Positions 50,724 to 60,169 of a DNA stretch of 64,000 nt are shown here, piece by piece. A program made the translations under genes and the position numbers. The notes under the pieces were generated by a model. That model ran no database searches, was not told the origin of the DNA, and saw only the letters and a list, made by a program, of their open reading frames with translations. Source of the DNA: JASLDZ01 sp964244065 (lineage in GTDB: Bacteria > Pseudomonadota > Alphaproteobacteria > Caulobacterales > Caulobacteraceae); the NCBI GenBank assembly GCA_964244065.1, contig CAXTHH010000001.1, positions 558,001 through 622,000 on the forward strand, in the 5' to 3' direction. Positions within the stretch are counted from its first letter, which is position 1; each line of letters starts with the position of its first letter.

Positions 50724-51508
50724 GCGACATCCTGGCGCGGATCGCCGCCTACAAGCGCGAGGAGGTCGCAGAGCGCCGCCGCCTGCGGGGCCAGGCCGAG
50801 GTGGACGCCGCCGCCGCCGCGCAGCCGCCGCCCCGGGGCTTCCGCGCCGCCCTGGCCGCCGCCGCGCGCCCGGGCCGCCCGGCGCTGATCGCCGAGATCA
50901 AGAAGGCCAGCCCCTCCAAGGGCGTGATCCGCGCCGACTTCGACCCGCCCGCCCTCGCCCGCGCCTATGCGGAAGGCGGCGCGGCCTGTCTGTCGGTGCT
51001 CACGGACAGCCCGAGCTTCGCCGGCGAGGACGCGTTCCTCGTCGCCGCACGCGACGCCGCCCCCCTGCCCGCCATCCGCAAGGAGTTCCTGGTCGATCCC
51101 TGGCAGGTCGCCGAATCACGCGCGCTCGGCGCCGACGCCATCCTTGTGATCCTCGCCATGGTCGACGACGCCCTCGCGCGCGACCTGCTGGCCGAGGCCG
51201 GCCGGCTCGGCATGGACGCGCTCGTCGAGGTGCACGATGAGGCCGAGATGGCGCGCGCCGGCGTGCTCGGGGTCGACCTGGTGGGCGTCAACAACCGCGA
51301 CCTGCGCAGCTTCGCCGTCGACCTCGGCGTCACGGAGCGCCTTGCGCAGCAAGCGCCCGGGGGGGCCCTGCTGGTGGCCGAGAGCGGCGTCTTCACGCCT
51401 GCAGACGCGCGGCGCTGCGCCGAGGCCGGCGCCTCCGCCATGCTGGTGGGCGAGAGCCTGATGCGCCGACCGGACGTGGCCGCCGCCACCCGCGGCCTCC
51501 TCGGCTGA
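50720..51508 (+). CDS. trpC: Indole-3-glycerol phosphate synthase
   Basis: 262 residues, TIM barrel. It has the signature ALIAEIKKASPSKGVIR, RKEFLVDPWQVAESRALGADAILVI, VEVHDEAEM and VGVNNRDLRSF. It converts CdRP to indole glycerol phosphate. It is monofunctional (not fused to TrpF). Gene order trpG-trpD-trpC-lexA matches Caulobacterales as I recall; trpF, trpB and trpA are elsewhere. Confidence 0.97.
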   Translation: MSDILARIAAYKREEVAERRRLRGQAEVDAAAAAQPPPRGFRAALAAAARPGRPALIAEIKKASPSKGVIRADFDPPALARAYAEGGAACLSVLTDSPSFAGEDAFLVAARDAAPLPAIRKEFLVDPWQVAESRALGADAILVILAMVDDALARDLLAEAGRLGMDALVEVHDEAEMARAGVLGVDLVGVNNRDLRSFAVDLGVTERLAQQAPGGALLVAESGVFTPADARRCAEAGASAMLVGESLMRRPDVAAATRGLLG

Positions 51509-51513
51509 ATCGC

Positions 51514-51528
51514 GTTCCCGGCCCGTTC
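51514..51528 (+). promoter_or_regulatory. SOS box 1 upstream of lexA
   Basis: GTTC (51514-51517), seven bases, GTTC (51525-51528): an exact match to the alphaproteobacterial LexA site GTTC-N7-GTTC. It begins five bases after the trpC stop codon and 103 bases before the lexA start. Confidence 0.75.
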
Positions 51529-51539
51529 GCCGGTTTCAC

Positions 51540-51568
51540 TTGACGTTAAGGCGGAACACTTACAGAAC
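51540..51568. promoter_or_regulatory. lexA promoter region with SOS box 2
   Basis: GAAC (51554-51557), seven bases, GAAC (51565-51568) is the alphaproteobacterial SOS box read on the opposite strand. A -35-like TTGACG lies at 51540-51545, and the box covers the region where the -10 would be (TACAGA at 51561-51566). LexA bound here would block polymerase, giving autorepression. Its centre is 40 bp from that of box 1. Confidence 0.75.
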
Positions 51569-51630
51569 ATCCAGCGAGGTTGGCGGTTTGTTCGCCACCC
51601 GAGTCGACGGCGGCTGGAGACCTGGGCGAG

Positions 51631-52347
51631 ATGCTGACGCGCAAGCAGCACGAGCTGCTGATGTTCATTCACAGCCACATCCGCGAGACGGGCACGAGCC
51701 CGTCGTTCGACGAGATGAAGGACGCCCTGGACCTCGCCTCCAAGTCGGGCATCCACCGGCTGATCACCGCGCTGGAGGAGCGCGGCTTCCTCCGCCGCCT
51801 GGCGCATCGCGCCCGCGCGCTGGAGGTGGTGAAGCTGCCTGAGCAGGCCAGCGCACCCACGCCCGCCTCTGGAGCCCGCACGCCGTTCCGGCCCCAGGTG
51901 GTGCAGGGCGGAGGCCGTCCGCTGCCCGCCGCGCCCGAGCTGCGCGACGTTCCCGCCAATGACGCGCAGGACCTGCCGATCCTGGGCAGGATCGCCGCCG
52001 GCACGCCCATCGAGGCCATCCAGCACGAGCGCGACCGCATCGTCGCCCCCGACGTCCTGCTCGGCAAGGGCGAGCACTTCGTCCTCGAGGTGGCGGGCGA
52101 CTCCATGATCGACGCTGGCATCCTGGACGGGGACTACGTCGTCATCCGCAAGGGCTCCGATGCGGTCTCCGGCGAGATCGTGGTCGCCCTCACCATGGGC
52201 GAGGAGGCCACGCTGAAGCGCCTGCAGCGCAAGGGCGGCTCGGTGGCGCTGGTGCCCTGCAACCCACGCTACGAGACCCGCATCTACGCACCTGACCAGG
52301 TGCAGGTGCAGGGCAAGCTGGTGGGGCTGATCCGCCGCTATCACTGA
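51631..52347 (+). CDS. lexA: SOS response repressor LexA
   Basis: 238 residues. The winged-helix DNA-binding domain starts MLTRKQHELLMFIHSHIRETG with recognition region SKSGIHRLITALEERGFL. The self-cleavage site is the Ala-Gly in GRIAAGTPIE; the catalytic Ser is in GDSMIDAG, and the Lys lies in the later MGEEATLKRL strand. A long alanine/proline-rich linker separates the domains, as in alphaproteobacteria. It represses DNA damage genes until RecA-stimulated cleavage. The open frame upstream (17 codons) lacks conservation. Confidence 0.97.
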   Translation: MLTRKQHELLMFIHSHIRETGTSPSFDEMKDALDLASKSGIHRLITALEERGFLRRLAHRARALEVVKLPEQASAPTPASGARTPFRPQVVQGGGRPLPAAPELRDVPANDAQDLPILGRIAAGTPIEAIQHERDRIVAPDVLLGKGEHFVLEVAGDSMIDAGILDGDYVVIRKGSDAVSGEIVVALTMGEEATLKRLQRKGGSVALVPCNPRYETRIYAPDQVQVQGKLVGLIRRYH

Positions 52348-54557
52348 TCCCCGGAGGGCGCCGGCGCGGTCCAGGGACGCTCGCCACGGGCGTCCTGCGC
52401 CCACGCGATGCGCAGGCCTCCACCGGCGTCCCGGAAGACCTCGCCGGCCCCGCCGCGCGCCAGCTCGGCCGCCCCGACGACGCGGACCCCGGGGCACGCG
52501 CCCGCCGCCGCCTCCCCGGTGCGCAGGATGACTACCCGGGCGCTCGCGCAAAGCCGTTCCAGCTCCGCGGCGGCGGGCGCCTTGTAGCGCCGCCACAGCG
52601 CGATCGCCGGCGCGGCGCCGAGCTTGGGCGTGCAGGCGTCGCGGCCGCAGTCGAACAGGCGGTCGGCGGCCCTCTGCTCGGCCTCGCCGGGGAGCCGCAG
52701 GCCGCGGCGGCGGGCCCACAGCTCATAGGCGAAGGTCTGGCCCGTCGGGCGCTGGCGCACGGCCGCGCCGTCCGCTGCCACCGCCGCGTTGCCTCCGCCG
52801 CCGGCGATCCAGGCGATCGGCGCCGGAGGGCGCGGCCACAGCCACACGGCGGCGAACAGGGGCAGGCCCAGCCAGCGCAGCCGTCCGCGCCAGAGGCAGA
52901 GGATCAGCAGCCCGACGAAGCTCAGCGGCAGGGCGGCGGCGGGCGCGCTCGGCCAGCCCACGACGGCGTGCGGCAGGCCGGCGAACAGGCGGGCGGTGGC
53001 CGTCAGCCCGTCCAGCCCCGCGCCCGCCACCGCCAGGGGCGGCCCGCCCACGCCGGCCAGCTCCAGCGCCGCGCCCAGCGCCAGCGCGGGCATCACCACC
53101 AGCGAGCTCAGCACGTCGGCCAGCAGGTTCGCCGGCACGCTCCACAGCACGATGCGGTTGAAGTGCTGGATCGCGAAGGGATCGGTGGCCAGCCCGGCGC
53201 AGAGGCTGACAACCAGCCCCGCCACCAGCCAGTCCGCCCCGCGCTGGACGGCGCGGATCGGCCAGGGCACGCTGATCTCGGCCAGTCGCCGCGGCCATCG
53301 CTCCGCCAGGGCCAGCAGCGCCGTGGTCGCGGCGAACGACATCTGGAACCCCGGCTGACAGATCGCCTCCGGCTCCACCGCCAGCACGGCGAGCGCGGCC
53401 ACCGCCAGGCTGTGCAGGCTCAGCGCCCGCCGATCGGTGAGCACGGCCAGGAAGGCGATGCCGGCGGTCAGCGCCGAGCGGATCGCGGGCGGCGGCGCCC
53501 CGGCCAGCAGGCAGTAGCCGCAGACAGCCACGAAGCCGGCCGCGGCCGCCACCTTCTTGCCCGGGACGCGCAGCGCCGCCCAGGGCCAGGCGGCGATCAG
53601 AAGGCGCACCAGGGCGAAGACGAAGCCGCCCACGATCGCCATGTGCACGCCCGAGATGGACAGGATGTGCGCCAGCCCGGCGTCGCGCATGGCGCTCACG
53701 TCCTCGGGCCTCAGCCACGCCTGGTGGCCGGTCACCAGGGCCGCGGCCAGCCCGCCGGTGCGCGGTCCCATCCGGTCCACCAGCCGTCGCGCGACACTCC
53801 ATCGGGCGGCGTTGACCGCCATCTCCCACCTCAGCGCCACGGGGGCGCGGGCCAACGAGGTCGCCTCCGGCATGCGCAGGGCGAGCCCGGACCCGCCCAC
53901 CTGCGCGAACCAGGCGTCCCGGGCGAAGTCGTAGGCGCCCGGCGCCGCGGGCGAGGGCGGCGGATTGAGGATGGCCAGCAGCCGCACCGCCGAGCCCGGC
54001 CCGGGCGGGGCGCCCTCGCGCAGGGTCACGCGCACCCGCACCGGCGTGTCGCGCCAGGGCAGCCCGGAGATCCGGGCCGGCGCCAGCAGCACGCGCTGGC
54101 GCGAGGCGTCCGCGCTCGCCACGTCCACCACCCACGCCTCGATCGTCACCGGGCGGCGCTGCGTGGGCGCGACCGGGGCCGCCGCCAGACGCGTCTTGAC
54201 CGCCCCGGCGGCGACGCCGCCCGCCGCGAAGGCGAGCAGCGCGGCGGCGATGGCCAGCGACCGGCGGCGGCCGAAGTTCCAGGCGAGCGCGCACAGCCAG
54301 AGGGCGCCCGCGGCGGCGATGAGCACGGGCAGGAGCAGCGGCTCCCGGGGCAGGCCGAAGTAGCCGGCCGCCCCGCCGCCGAACGCCACGGGCGCCCACA
54401 GCGGCCACCGCTCCGCGTTGGCCGCGACCTCCGTCCCCAAGCCGGCGCCCAGGCGGGAGGGCCAGCGGGGCCGTGCGCGCGCCGCACGGCGCGTGCTAGA
54501 GCCGGCGGCCTCCCGCGCCCCCTCCCCTTCGAAGCCGTCCCCGATGACCGTCGTCAC
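52341..54557 (-). CDS. comEC: ComEC/Rec2-family DNA uptake channel protein
   Basis: About 738 residues from a GTG, the start chosen because the longer frame would overlap gltX by 77 bp; this overlap is 14 bp. An N-terminal DUF4131 domain with membrane helices precedes the competence domain, which has the family motif AGLAHILSISGVHMAIVGGFVF and multiple hydrophobic segments (about 310-600). The C-terminal section (about 600-738) does not show an obvious HxHxDH metallo-beta-lactamase motif. It would move single-stranded DNA across the inner membrane. It is convergent with lexA, overlapping by seven bases. Confidence 0.85.
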   Translation of the reverse strand: MTTVIGDGFEGEGAREAAGSSTRRAARARPRWPSRLGAGLGTEVAANAERWPLWAPVAFGGGAAGYFGLPREPLLLPVLIAAAGALWLCALAWNFGRRRSLAIAAALLAFAAGGVAAGAVKTRLAAAPVAPTQRRPVTIEAWVVDVASADASRQRVLLAPARISGLPWRDTPVRVRVTLREGAPPGPGSAVRLLAILNPPPSPAAPGAYDFARDAWFAQVGGSGLALRMPEATSLARAPVALRWEMAVNAARWSVARRLVDRMGPRTGGLAAALVTGHQAWLRPEDVSAMRDAGLAHILSISGVHMAIVGGFVFALVRLLIAAWPWAALRVPGKKVAAAAGFVAVCGYCLLAGAPPPAIRSALTAGIAFLAVLTDRRALSLHSLAVAALAVLAVEPEAICQPGFQMSFAATTALLALAERWPRRLAEISVPWPIRAVQRGADWLVAGLVVSLCAGLATDPFAIQHFNRIVLWSVPANLLADVLSSLVVMPALALGAALELAGVGGPPLAVAGAGLDGLTATARLFAGLPHAVVGWPSAPAAALPLSFVGLLILCLWRGRLRWLGLPLFAAVWLWPRPPAPIAWIAGGGGNAAVAADGAAVRQRPTGQTFAYELWARRRGLRLPGEAEQRAADRLFDCGRDACTPKLGAAPAIALWRRYKAPAAAELERLCASARVVILRTGEAAAGACPGVRVVGAAELARGGAGEVFRDAGGGLRIAWAQDARGERPWTAPAPSGDQ

Positions 54558-55929
54558 CCGTATCGCGCCCTCGCCGACCGGCTCCATGCACATAGGCACA
54601 GCCCGCACGGCCCTGTTCAACCAGCTCTACGCGCGCGGGCGCGGCGGCCGCTTCCTGCTGCGCGTGGAGGACACCGACCGCGAGCGCTCGACGCAGGCGG
54701 CGGTGGACGTGATCTTCGACGGCATGGCGTGGCTCGGCCTGGAGCCTGACGGCGAGCCCGTGTTCCAGGCCAGTCGCCAGGCCCGGCACGCCGAGGCGGT
54801 GGACGACCTCCTGGCCCGCGGCGCCGCCTATCGCGACTGGACCACGGTGGAGGCGCTCGAGGCCGAGCGCGAGCGGGCGCGGGCGGAGGGCCGGGTGATC
54901 CGCTCCCCCTGGCGCGACCGCGACCCGGCCGAGGCCCCCGCCGACGCGCCCTTCACGGTGCGCCTGCGCGCGCCGACCGAGGGCGAGCTCCTGGTCGATG
55001 ACCTCGTGAAAGGCCCCGTGCGCTTCCGGCACGCCGATCTGGACGACCTTGTGCTGCTGCGCTCCGACGGCACGCCCACCTACAACCTGGCCGTGGTGGT
55101 GGACGACCATGACATGGGGGTCACCCACGTGATCCGCGGCGACGACCACCTGAACAACGCCGCCCGTCAGACGCTGATCTACCGCGGCCTCGGCTGGGAC
55201 GTCCCCGCCTTCGCGCACATCCCCCTGATCCACGGGCCGGACGGCGCCAAGCTTTCCAAGCGGCACGGGGCGCAGGCGGTCGGCGAGTTCCGCGAGATGG
55301 GCTACCTGCCCGAGGCCATGCGCAACTACCTGGCCCGCCTCGGATGGGGTCACGGCGACGACGAGATCTTCTCCGACGCCCAGGCCGCCGCGTGGTTCGA
55401 CGTGGCCGACGTGGTCAAGGCGCCCGCCCGGCTGGATTGGGACAAGCTGAACTTCATCAACCAGCGCTACATCCGCGCCGCCGACGACGCACGCCTGGCC
55501 GGGCTGACGGCCGAGGTGCACGGCCAGCGCGGGCTCGACGTGCCCGCCGCCGACCTGCCCCGCCTGGCCGCCGCGATCGCACTCGTGAAGGAGGGCGCGC
55601 AGACGGTGCTGCAGCTGGCCGACATGACGCTGTTCGTGCTGAAGCCGCGCCCCCTGACGCTCGACGAGCGCAGCGCCAAGCTCCTCACCGAAGAGACACG
55701 CGCGCGCCTCGGCCGCCTGCGCGACCGCCTGTCGGAGACCGCCTTCGCACGCGAGCCGCTGGAAGCGGCGATCCGCGACTTCGCCGCCGACGAGGGCGTC
55801 GGCATCGGCAAGTTCGGCCCGGCGCTGCGCGGCGCGCTCTCCGGCGGCGCGCCCGCGCCGGACCTGGCGTCCACCCTGCTGGCGCTCGGCCGCGACGAGG
55901 CGCTGGGGCGGCTGGAGGATGCGCTTTAA
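54544..55929 (+). CDS. gltX: Glutamyl-tRNA synthetase
   Basis: 461 residues, class I. The HIGH motif is in APSPTGSMHIGTARTALFNQL and the KMSKS equivalent in GAKLSKRHGAQ. It charges tRNA-Glu, and in alphaproteobacteria commonly also tRNA-Gln before amidotransferase correction. Start MTVVTRIAPSPTG is standard; the frame is open further upstream inside comEC. gltA follows after 98 bp. Confidence 0.96.
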   Translation: MTVVTRIAPSPTGSMHIGTARTALFNQLYARGRGGRFLLRVEDTDRERSTQAAVDVIFDGMAWLGLEPDGEPVFQASRQARHAEAVDDLLARGAAYRDWTTVEALEAERERARAEGRVIRSPWRDRDPAEAPADAPFTVRLRAPTEGELLVDDLVKGPVRFRHADLDDLVLLRSDGTPTYNLAVVVDDHDMGVTHVIRGDDHLNNAARQTLIYRGLGWDVPAFAHIPLIHGPDGAKLSKRHGAQAVGEFREMGYLPEAMRNYLARLGWGHGDDEIFSDAQAAAWFDVADVVKAPARLDWDKLNFINQRYIRAADDARLAGLTAEVHGQRGLDVPAADLPRLAAAIALVKEGAQTVLQLADMTLFVLKPRPLTLDERSAKLLTEETRARLGRLRDRLSETAFAREPLEAAIRDFAADEGVGIGKFGPALRGALSGGAPAPDLASTLLALGRDEALGRLEDAL

Positions 55930-56027
55930 CGGCCCTGCGGCTGCGCTATAAGCGCGCCCGAAAGGCGGCGCAGGCGCCGCCGGCCGCGGCCTCCCCGCCG
56001 ACGGCCTCTTCTCAGGGGACACGGTTC

Positions 56028-57329
56028 ATGGAGAACAAGGTCACGCCCGGCGGCTCGGCCAGCTTCCAGGCCGGCGAGACGTCGATCAGCCTGCCGATCC
56101 TGAAGGGCTCGGTGGGACCCGACGTGGTCGACATCCGCAAGCTGTACGCCGAGAGCGGCATGTTCACCTACGACCCGGGGTTCACCTCCACCGCGTCGTG
56201 CGAGAGCCAGATCACCTACATCGACGGTGACGAGGGCGTGCTGCTGTACCGCGGCTACCCGATCGACCAGCTGGCGGAGAACTGCGGGTTCCTGGAGGTC
56301 TGCTACCTCCTGCTCAACAGCGAGCTGCCCACGGCGGCCGAGCGCGAGACGTTCGAGAACACGATCACGCGCCACACCATGGTGCACGACCAGTTCGACC
56401 GCTTCTTCCAAGGCTTCCGGCGCGATGCGCCCGCCATGGCCATCATGTGCGGCGCGGTCGGCGCGCTGTCGGCCTTCTATCACGACAGCACCGACATCCA
56501 CGATCCGGTGGCGCGCGAGATCTCAACGCACCGGCTGATCGCCAAGATGCCGACCATCGCGGCGCGCGCCTACAAGTACGCGGTCGGCCAGCCGTTCGTG
56601 TATCCGCGCAACGAGCTCGGTTACGCCGAGAACTTCCTGAACATGTGCTTCTCGGTGCCCGCCGAGCCTTACACGCCGAACCCTGTCGCGGTGAAGGCGA
56701 TGAACCACCTCATGATCCTGCAGGCGGACCACGAGCAGAACGCCTCGACGTCCACCGTGCGCCAGGCCGGCTCGTCGGAGGCCAACCCGTTTGCCTGCAT
56801 CGCGGCGGGCATCGCCTGCCTCTGGGGGCCGCTGCACGGGGGCGCCAACGAGGCGGCGCTGGCCATGCTCAAGAAGATCGGCACGGTCGACAAAATCCCC
56901 GCCTTCATCGAGGGCGTGAAGAACCGCGACGAGAAGCTGATGGGCTTCGGCCACCGGGTCTACAAGAGCTACGATCCGCGTGCCAAGGTGATGGCAAAGA
57001 CCACGCACGAGGTGCTCGACGCCCTGGACCGCCACGACGATCCCTTGATGAAGGTGGCGATGGAGCTGGAGCGGATCGCTCTGTCGGACGACTACTTCAT
57101 CTCGCGCAAGTTGTACCCGAACGTCGACTTCTACTCCGGCATCACCATGAATGCGCTCGGCTTTCCGGCCGACATGTTCACCGTGCTGTTCGCCGTGAGC
57201 CGCACCGTGGGCTGGATCGCGCAGTGGAGCGAGATGATCAGCGACAAGTCGCAGAAGATCAGCCGCCCGCGGCAGGTCTACACCGGCGCGCCCCGCCGCG
57301 ACTTCACGCCGATCGAGCAGCGCGGCTGA
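56028..57329 (+). CDS. gltA: Citrate synthase
   Basis: 433 residues, type II hexameric form. It has the catalytic His in GPLHGGANEAAL, a second His in GFGHRVYKSYDPRA and Asp in the NVDFYSGITMNALGFP region. It condenses acetyl-CoA and oxaloacetate. The start MENKVTPGG is preceded by CAGGGGA 10 bases upstream. The 98-bp gap upstream includes GCTATAAGC (near 55946), a possible -10 element without a good -35. Confidence 0.97.
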   Translation: MENKVTPGGSASFQAGETSISLPILKGSVGPDVVDIRKLYAESGMFTYDPGFTSTASCESQITYIDGDEGVLLYRGYPIDQLAENCGFLEVCYLLLNSELPTAAERETFENTITRHTMVHDQFDRFFQGFRRDAPAMAIMCGAVGALSAFYHDSTDIHDPVAREISTHRLIAKMPTIAARAYKYAVGQPFVYPRNELGYAENFLNMCFSVPAEPYTPNPVAVKAMNHLMILQADHEQNASTSTVRQAGSSEANPFACIAAGIACLWGPLHGGANEAALAMLKKIGTVDKIPAFIEGVKNRDEKLMGFGHRVYKSYDPRAKVMAKTTHEVLDALDRHDDPLMKVAMELERIALSDDYFISRKLYPNVDFYSGITMNALGFPADMFTVLFAVSRTVGWIAQWSEMISDKSQKISRPRQVYTGAPRRDFTPIEQRG

Positions 57330-57349
57330 GAGCTGCGCCGCGGGCGGCG

Positions 57350-58516
57350 TCACAGCCGCCCGCGGTCTCGTAGGATCTGCAGAACGGACTCGGCGGCCCG
57401 GCCGTCGGGATCGCCGTGGCCGCGGCCCATGCGGTCGAGCGCCTCGAATTGCTCGGCCCGCTGGCGCTCGCGCAGCGCAGGATCGTCCAGGCGCGCGGCC
57501 ACGGCGGCGGTCAGGGCGGCGGGCGTGCAGTCGTCCTGGATCAGCTCCGGCACGATCCGGCGGCCCGCCGCCACGTTCAGCAGCACCACGTCCGGCGTGG
57601 TGATGACCCGCTTCATGAGCGCGTGCGAGAGCGCCCCCAGCCGGTAGCCCACCACCATGGGCGCGCCGGCCATGGCCAGCTCCGTGGTGACCGTGCCCGA
57701 GCAGGCGAGCGCGACGGTGGCCGCCGCCATGGCGTCCCGCTTGCCCGCCTCGTCCTCGACCAGGTGGAAGGGCCGCCCCGCCGCCCAGGCGCGCACCCCC
57801 TCGGCCACCGTGGAGGCCGCGGGCACGACCACCTTCAGCGCCGGGCGCCCGGCCAGCAGGCGCTCGGCAGCCTCGGCGAAGGCAGGCCCGACGCGCTTCA
57901 GCTCCGCCGGGCGGCTTCCGGGCAGAACCAGCAGGACGGGATCGTCCGGCTCGACGCCCATGCGCGCGCGCAGGCGCGCGGGGTCGGCCCCGTCGAAGGT
58001 GCGGACCAGGGCCGGGTCGCCGACCACCGTCACGGGCAGCCCGGCGCGCTCAAACCAGGGCGCCTCGAACGCGCGCAACGTCAGCAGGTGGTCCACGGCG
58101 GCGGCCAGCGTCGCCGCCCGTCCGGGGCGCGAGGCCCAGACCTGCGGCCCGACGTACTTGACCAGCGGCAGGTCGGGCGCGTCCCGCCGCAGACGGTGCG
58201 CCACCCGCAGGGTGAAGCCCCAGCTGTCGATCAGCACGGCCGCGTCCGGCCGCTCGCGCCGGGCCAGCGCGGCGGTCTCTTCGGCGCGCCGCACCACTCG
58301 CCGCCAGGCCAGCAGGCCCTCGACGAGGCCCAGCACGGACAGGTCTGCGATGTCGAACGGGCTCGCGACGCCCTGCGCGGCCATCTTCGCCCCGCCCACG
58401 CCGACCAGCCGGAGCTGCTCGCCGAGGCGGGCGCGAAGGGCGGCGGCCAAGCCAGCGCCCAGCGTGTCCCCGCTGGCCTCCCCCGCCACCAGCATGACGG
58501 TGACGGGTCGGCTCAC
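57350..58516 (-). CDS. lpxB: Lipid-A-disaccharide synthase
   Basis: 388 residues, GT19 family. It begins VMLVAGEASGDTLGAGLAAAL, and has VKYVGPQVWASRPGRAATLA, LVLPGSRPAELKRV and the CSGTVTTELAMAGAPMVVGYR segment, all signatures of LpxB. It joins UDP-diacylglucosamine and lipid X. The start overlaps the lpxI stop (ATGA). It is the last gene of the minus-strand bamA-to-lpxB run and is convergent with gltA, 20 bp apart. Confidence 0.97.
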   Translation of the reverse strand: MSRPVTVMLVAGEASGDTLGAGLAAALRARLGEQLRLVGVGGAKMAAQGVASPFDIADLSVLGLVEGLLAWRRVVRRAEETAALARRERPDAAVLIDSWGFTLRVAHRLRRDAPDLPLVKYVGPQVWASRPGRAATLAAAVDHLLTLRAFEAPWFERAGLPVTVVGDPALVRTFDGADPARLRARMGVEPDDPVLLVLPGSRPAELKRVGPAFAEAAERLLAGRPALKVVVPAASTVAEGVRAWAAGRPFHLVEDEAGKRDAMAAATVALACSGTVTTELAMAGAPMVVGYRLGALSHALMKRVITTPDVVLLNVAAGRRIVPELIQDDCTPAALTAAVAARLDDPALRERQRAEQFEALDRMGRGHGDPDGRAAESVLQILRDRGRL

Positions 58517-59376
58517 TCCAGCGGCTCGGGCGTGCCCGGCGGACCCGCGGGCGGCTCGCCCCAGACGAACAGGCCGAGGCGGTCGGCGGCCTCCGCGACC
58601 GCCTCGCGGTCAACGACCAGCGCCGCCCCGGCTTCCGCCACCACGCCGGCGAGCCCGGCGGCGGCGGCGGCCTCCATCGTGCGGGCGCCGAGCGTGGGCA
58701 GGTCGACCCGCCGCTCCTGGATCGGCTTTGGCGCCTTGGCCAGCACGCCCACCCGGGCGCCCGCCTCGCCACGCAAGGCGACCGGCAGGCCGGCCACGCG
58801 CGCGAGCATGGCGTCCGTTCCCTCCTGCGCCTCCACGGCCAGCACCAGCCCCCTCGCCACCACGGCGGCCTGCCCGATGTCCAGCGCGCCGGTGGCGCGG
58901 GCGATGCGCAGCGCCCGGTGCAGGTCGTCGGCGTGCTCCGGCCCGGGCGAGAGCCGGCCCAGCGCGCCGGGGCCGAGCGTCAGGCCCGCGTCCACCTCCT
59001 CCGCCCCCTCCAGCGCGAAGCCCTCGGCCTCGAACGCGCCCAGGATCACGCGCAGCAGCGCGTCGTCTCCGTGACGGGCCGCGGCGATGGCGGCGGGCAG
59101 CAGGGTCAGCCCCTTCAGGTCGGGCTTGAGCGCGGTGAAGTCCGGCCGACTCACGGCGCCGGCGAAGCAGACGGCTTGGCACCCGGCCCCCCGCAGCAGC
59201 CTGAAGGCGCGCCCGACCTCCGCGATCCCGCAGGGAGCCCCATCGTAGGCGTCGAGGTCCGGCCCCGCGAAGCCGGTCAGCCGCAGCACGAACACCGGGC
59301 GGCCGGCCGCCGCGCACTTGGCGGCGAGGGCGAGCGGCAGCGCCCCGCCGCCCGCGATCAGGCCGAGCTTGCGCAC
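58513..59376 (-). CDS. lpxI: UDP-2,3-diacylglucosamine pyrophosphatase LpxI
   Basis: 287 residues, the DUF1009 family. It begins MRKLGLIAGGGALPLALAAKC and has LGVLAKAPKPIQERRVDLPTLG-like sequence near the C terminus, typical of LpxI. It releases UMP to make lipid X, and replaces LpxH in alphaproteobacteria. It lies between lpxA (4 bp) and lpxB (overlap). Confidence 0.94.
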   Translation of the reverse strand: MRKLGLIAGGGALPLALAAKCAAAGRPVFVLRLTGFAGPDLDAYDGAPCGIAEVGRAFRLLRGAGCQAVCFAGAVSRPDFTALKPDLKGLTLLPAAIAAARHGDDALLRVILGAFEAEGFALEGAEEVDAGLTLGPGALGRLSPGPEHADDLHRALRIARATGALDIGQAAVVARGLVLAVEAQEGTDAMLARVAGLPVALRGEAGARVGVLAKAPKPIQERRVDLPTLGARTMEAAAAAGLAGVVAEAGAALVVDREAVAEAADRLGLFVWGEPPAGPPGTPEPLE

Positions 59377-59380
59377 CGGC

Positions 59381-60169
59381 TCACGCCGCCGCGGGCAGGC
59401 AGATGGGCCGGCTGGCGTCCGAACGGATGAACTGCACGATCTCCATCACCTCCGGCGAGTGGGCGTGCTCCTGCTCCAGGTCGTCCAGCCGCTCCTGGAA
59501 GGTGCCTTCCGGCGCGAACAGCAGGCGGTAGGCGGCGCGCAGCTCGTTGATCGCCTGGCGCGAGAAGCCCCGGCGCTTCAGCCCGACCAGGTTCAACCCG
59601 CCCAACACCGCCTGGCTGCCCCAGACCGAGCCGTAGGGGATGACGTCCTTGGTGACGATCGCGCCCCCCCCCGCGAAGGCGTAGCGGCCGATGCGGGTGA
59701 ACTGGTGCACGGCGGAAAGGCCGCCCATGAACACCCAGTCCCCCACGTGCACGTGCCCGCCGAGGGTGGCGTTGTTGGCGAAGGTGACGTGGTCGCCCAC
59801 GATGCAGTCGTGCGCCACGTGGCTGGCCACCATGTAGAGGCTGTCGGAGCCCACGCGGGTCAGGCCGCCGCCCAGCACGGTGCCCGTGTGCATGGTCACG
59901 TGCTCGCGGATGCGGTTGCGCGCGCCGATCTCCAGCCGCGTCTCTTCCCCCCTGTGCGCCAGGTGCTGCGGCGCGCCGCCCAGCACGGCGAAGGGGTGCA
60001 CAAGGGTATCGTCCCCGATGGAGGTCGCCCCATCCACCACCACGTGGCTGATGAGCCGAACGCGGTCGCCCAGGCGCACACGGGGCCCCACGGTGCAGAA
60101 CGGGCCCACGTCCACGTCGACTCCCAGCTCGGCGGCAGGATCGACGACTGCGGTCGGGTGGATGCTCAA
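59381..60169 (-). CDS. lpxA: UDP-N-acetylglucosamine acyltransferase
   Basis: 262 residues starting at TTG (MSIHPTAVVDPAAELG), which overlaps the fabZ stop as TTGA; the longer frame lies inside fabZ. The left-handed beta-helix hexapeptide repeats dominate the first 190 residues. The catalytic His is in MVASHVAHDCIVGDHV, with GNATLGGHV-like (ANNATLGGHVHVG) and FTRIGRYAFAGGGA motifs. It does the first step of lipid A synthesis. Confidence 0.95.
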   Translation of the reverse strand: MSIHPTAVVDPAAELGVDVDVGPFCTVGPRVRLGDRVRLISHVVVDGATSIGDDTLVHPFAVLGGAPQHLAHRGEETRLEIGARNRIREHVTMHTGTVLGGGLTRVGSDSLYMVASHVAHDCIVGDHVTFANNATLGGHVHVGDWVFMGGLSAVHQFTRIGRYAFAGGGAIVTKDVIPYGSVWGSQAVLGGLNLVGLKRRGFSRQAINELRAAYRLLFAPEGTFQERLDDLEQEHAHSPEVMEIVQFIRSDASRPICLPAAA

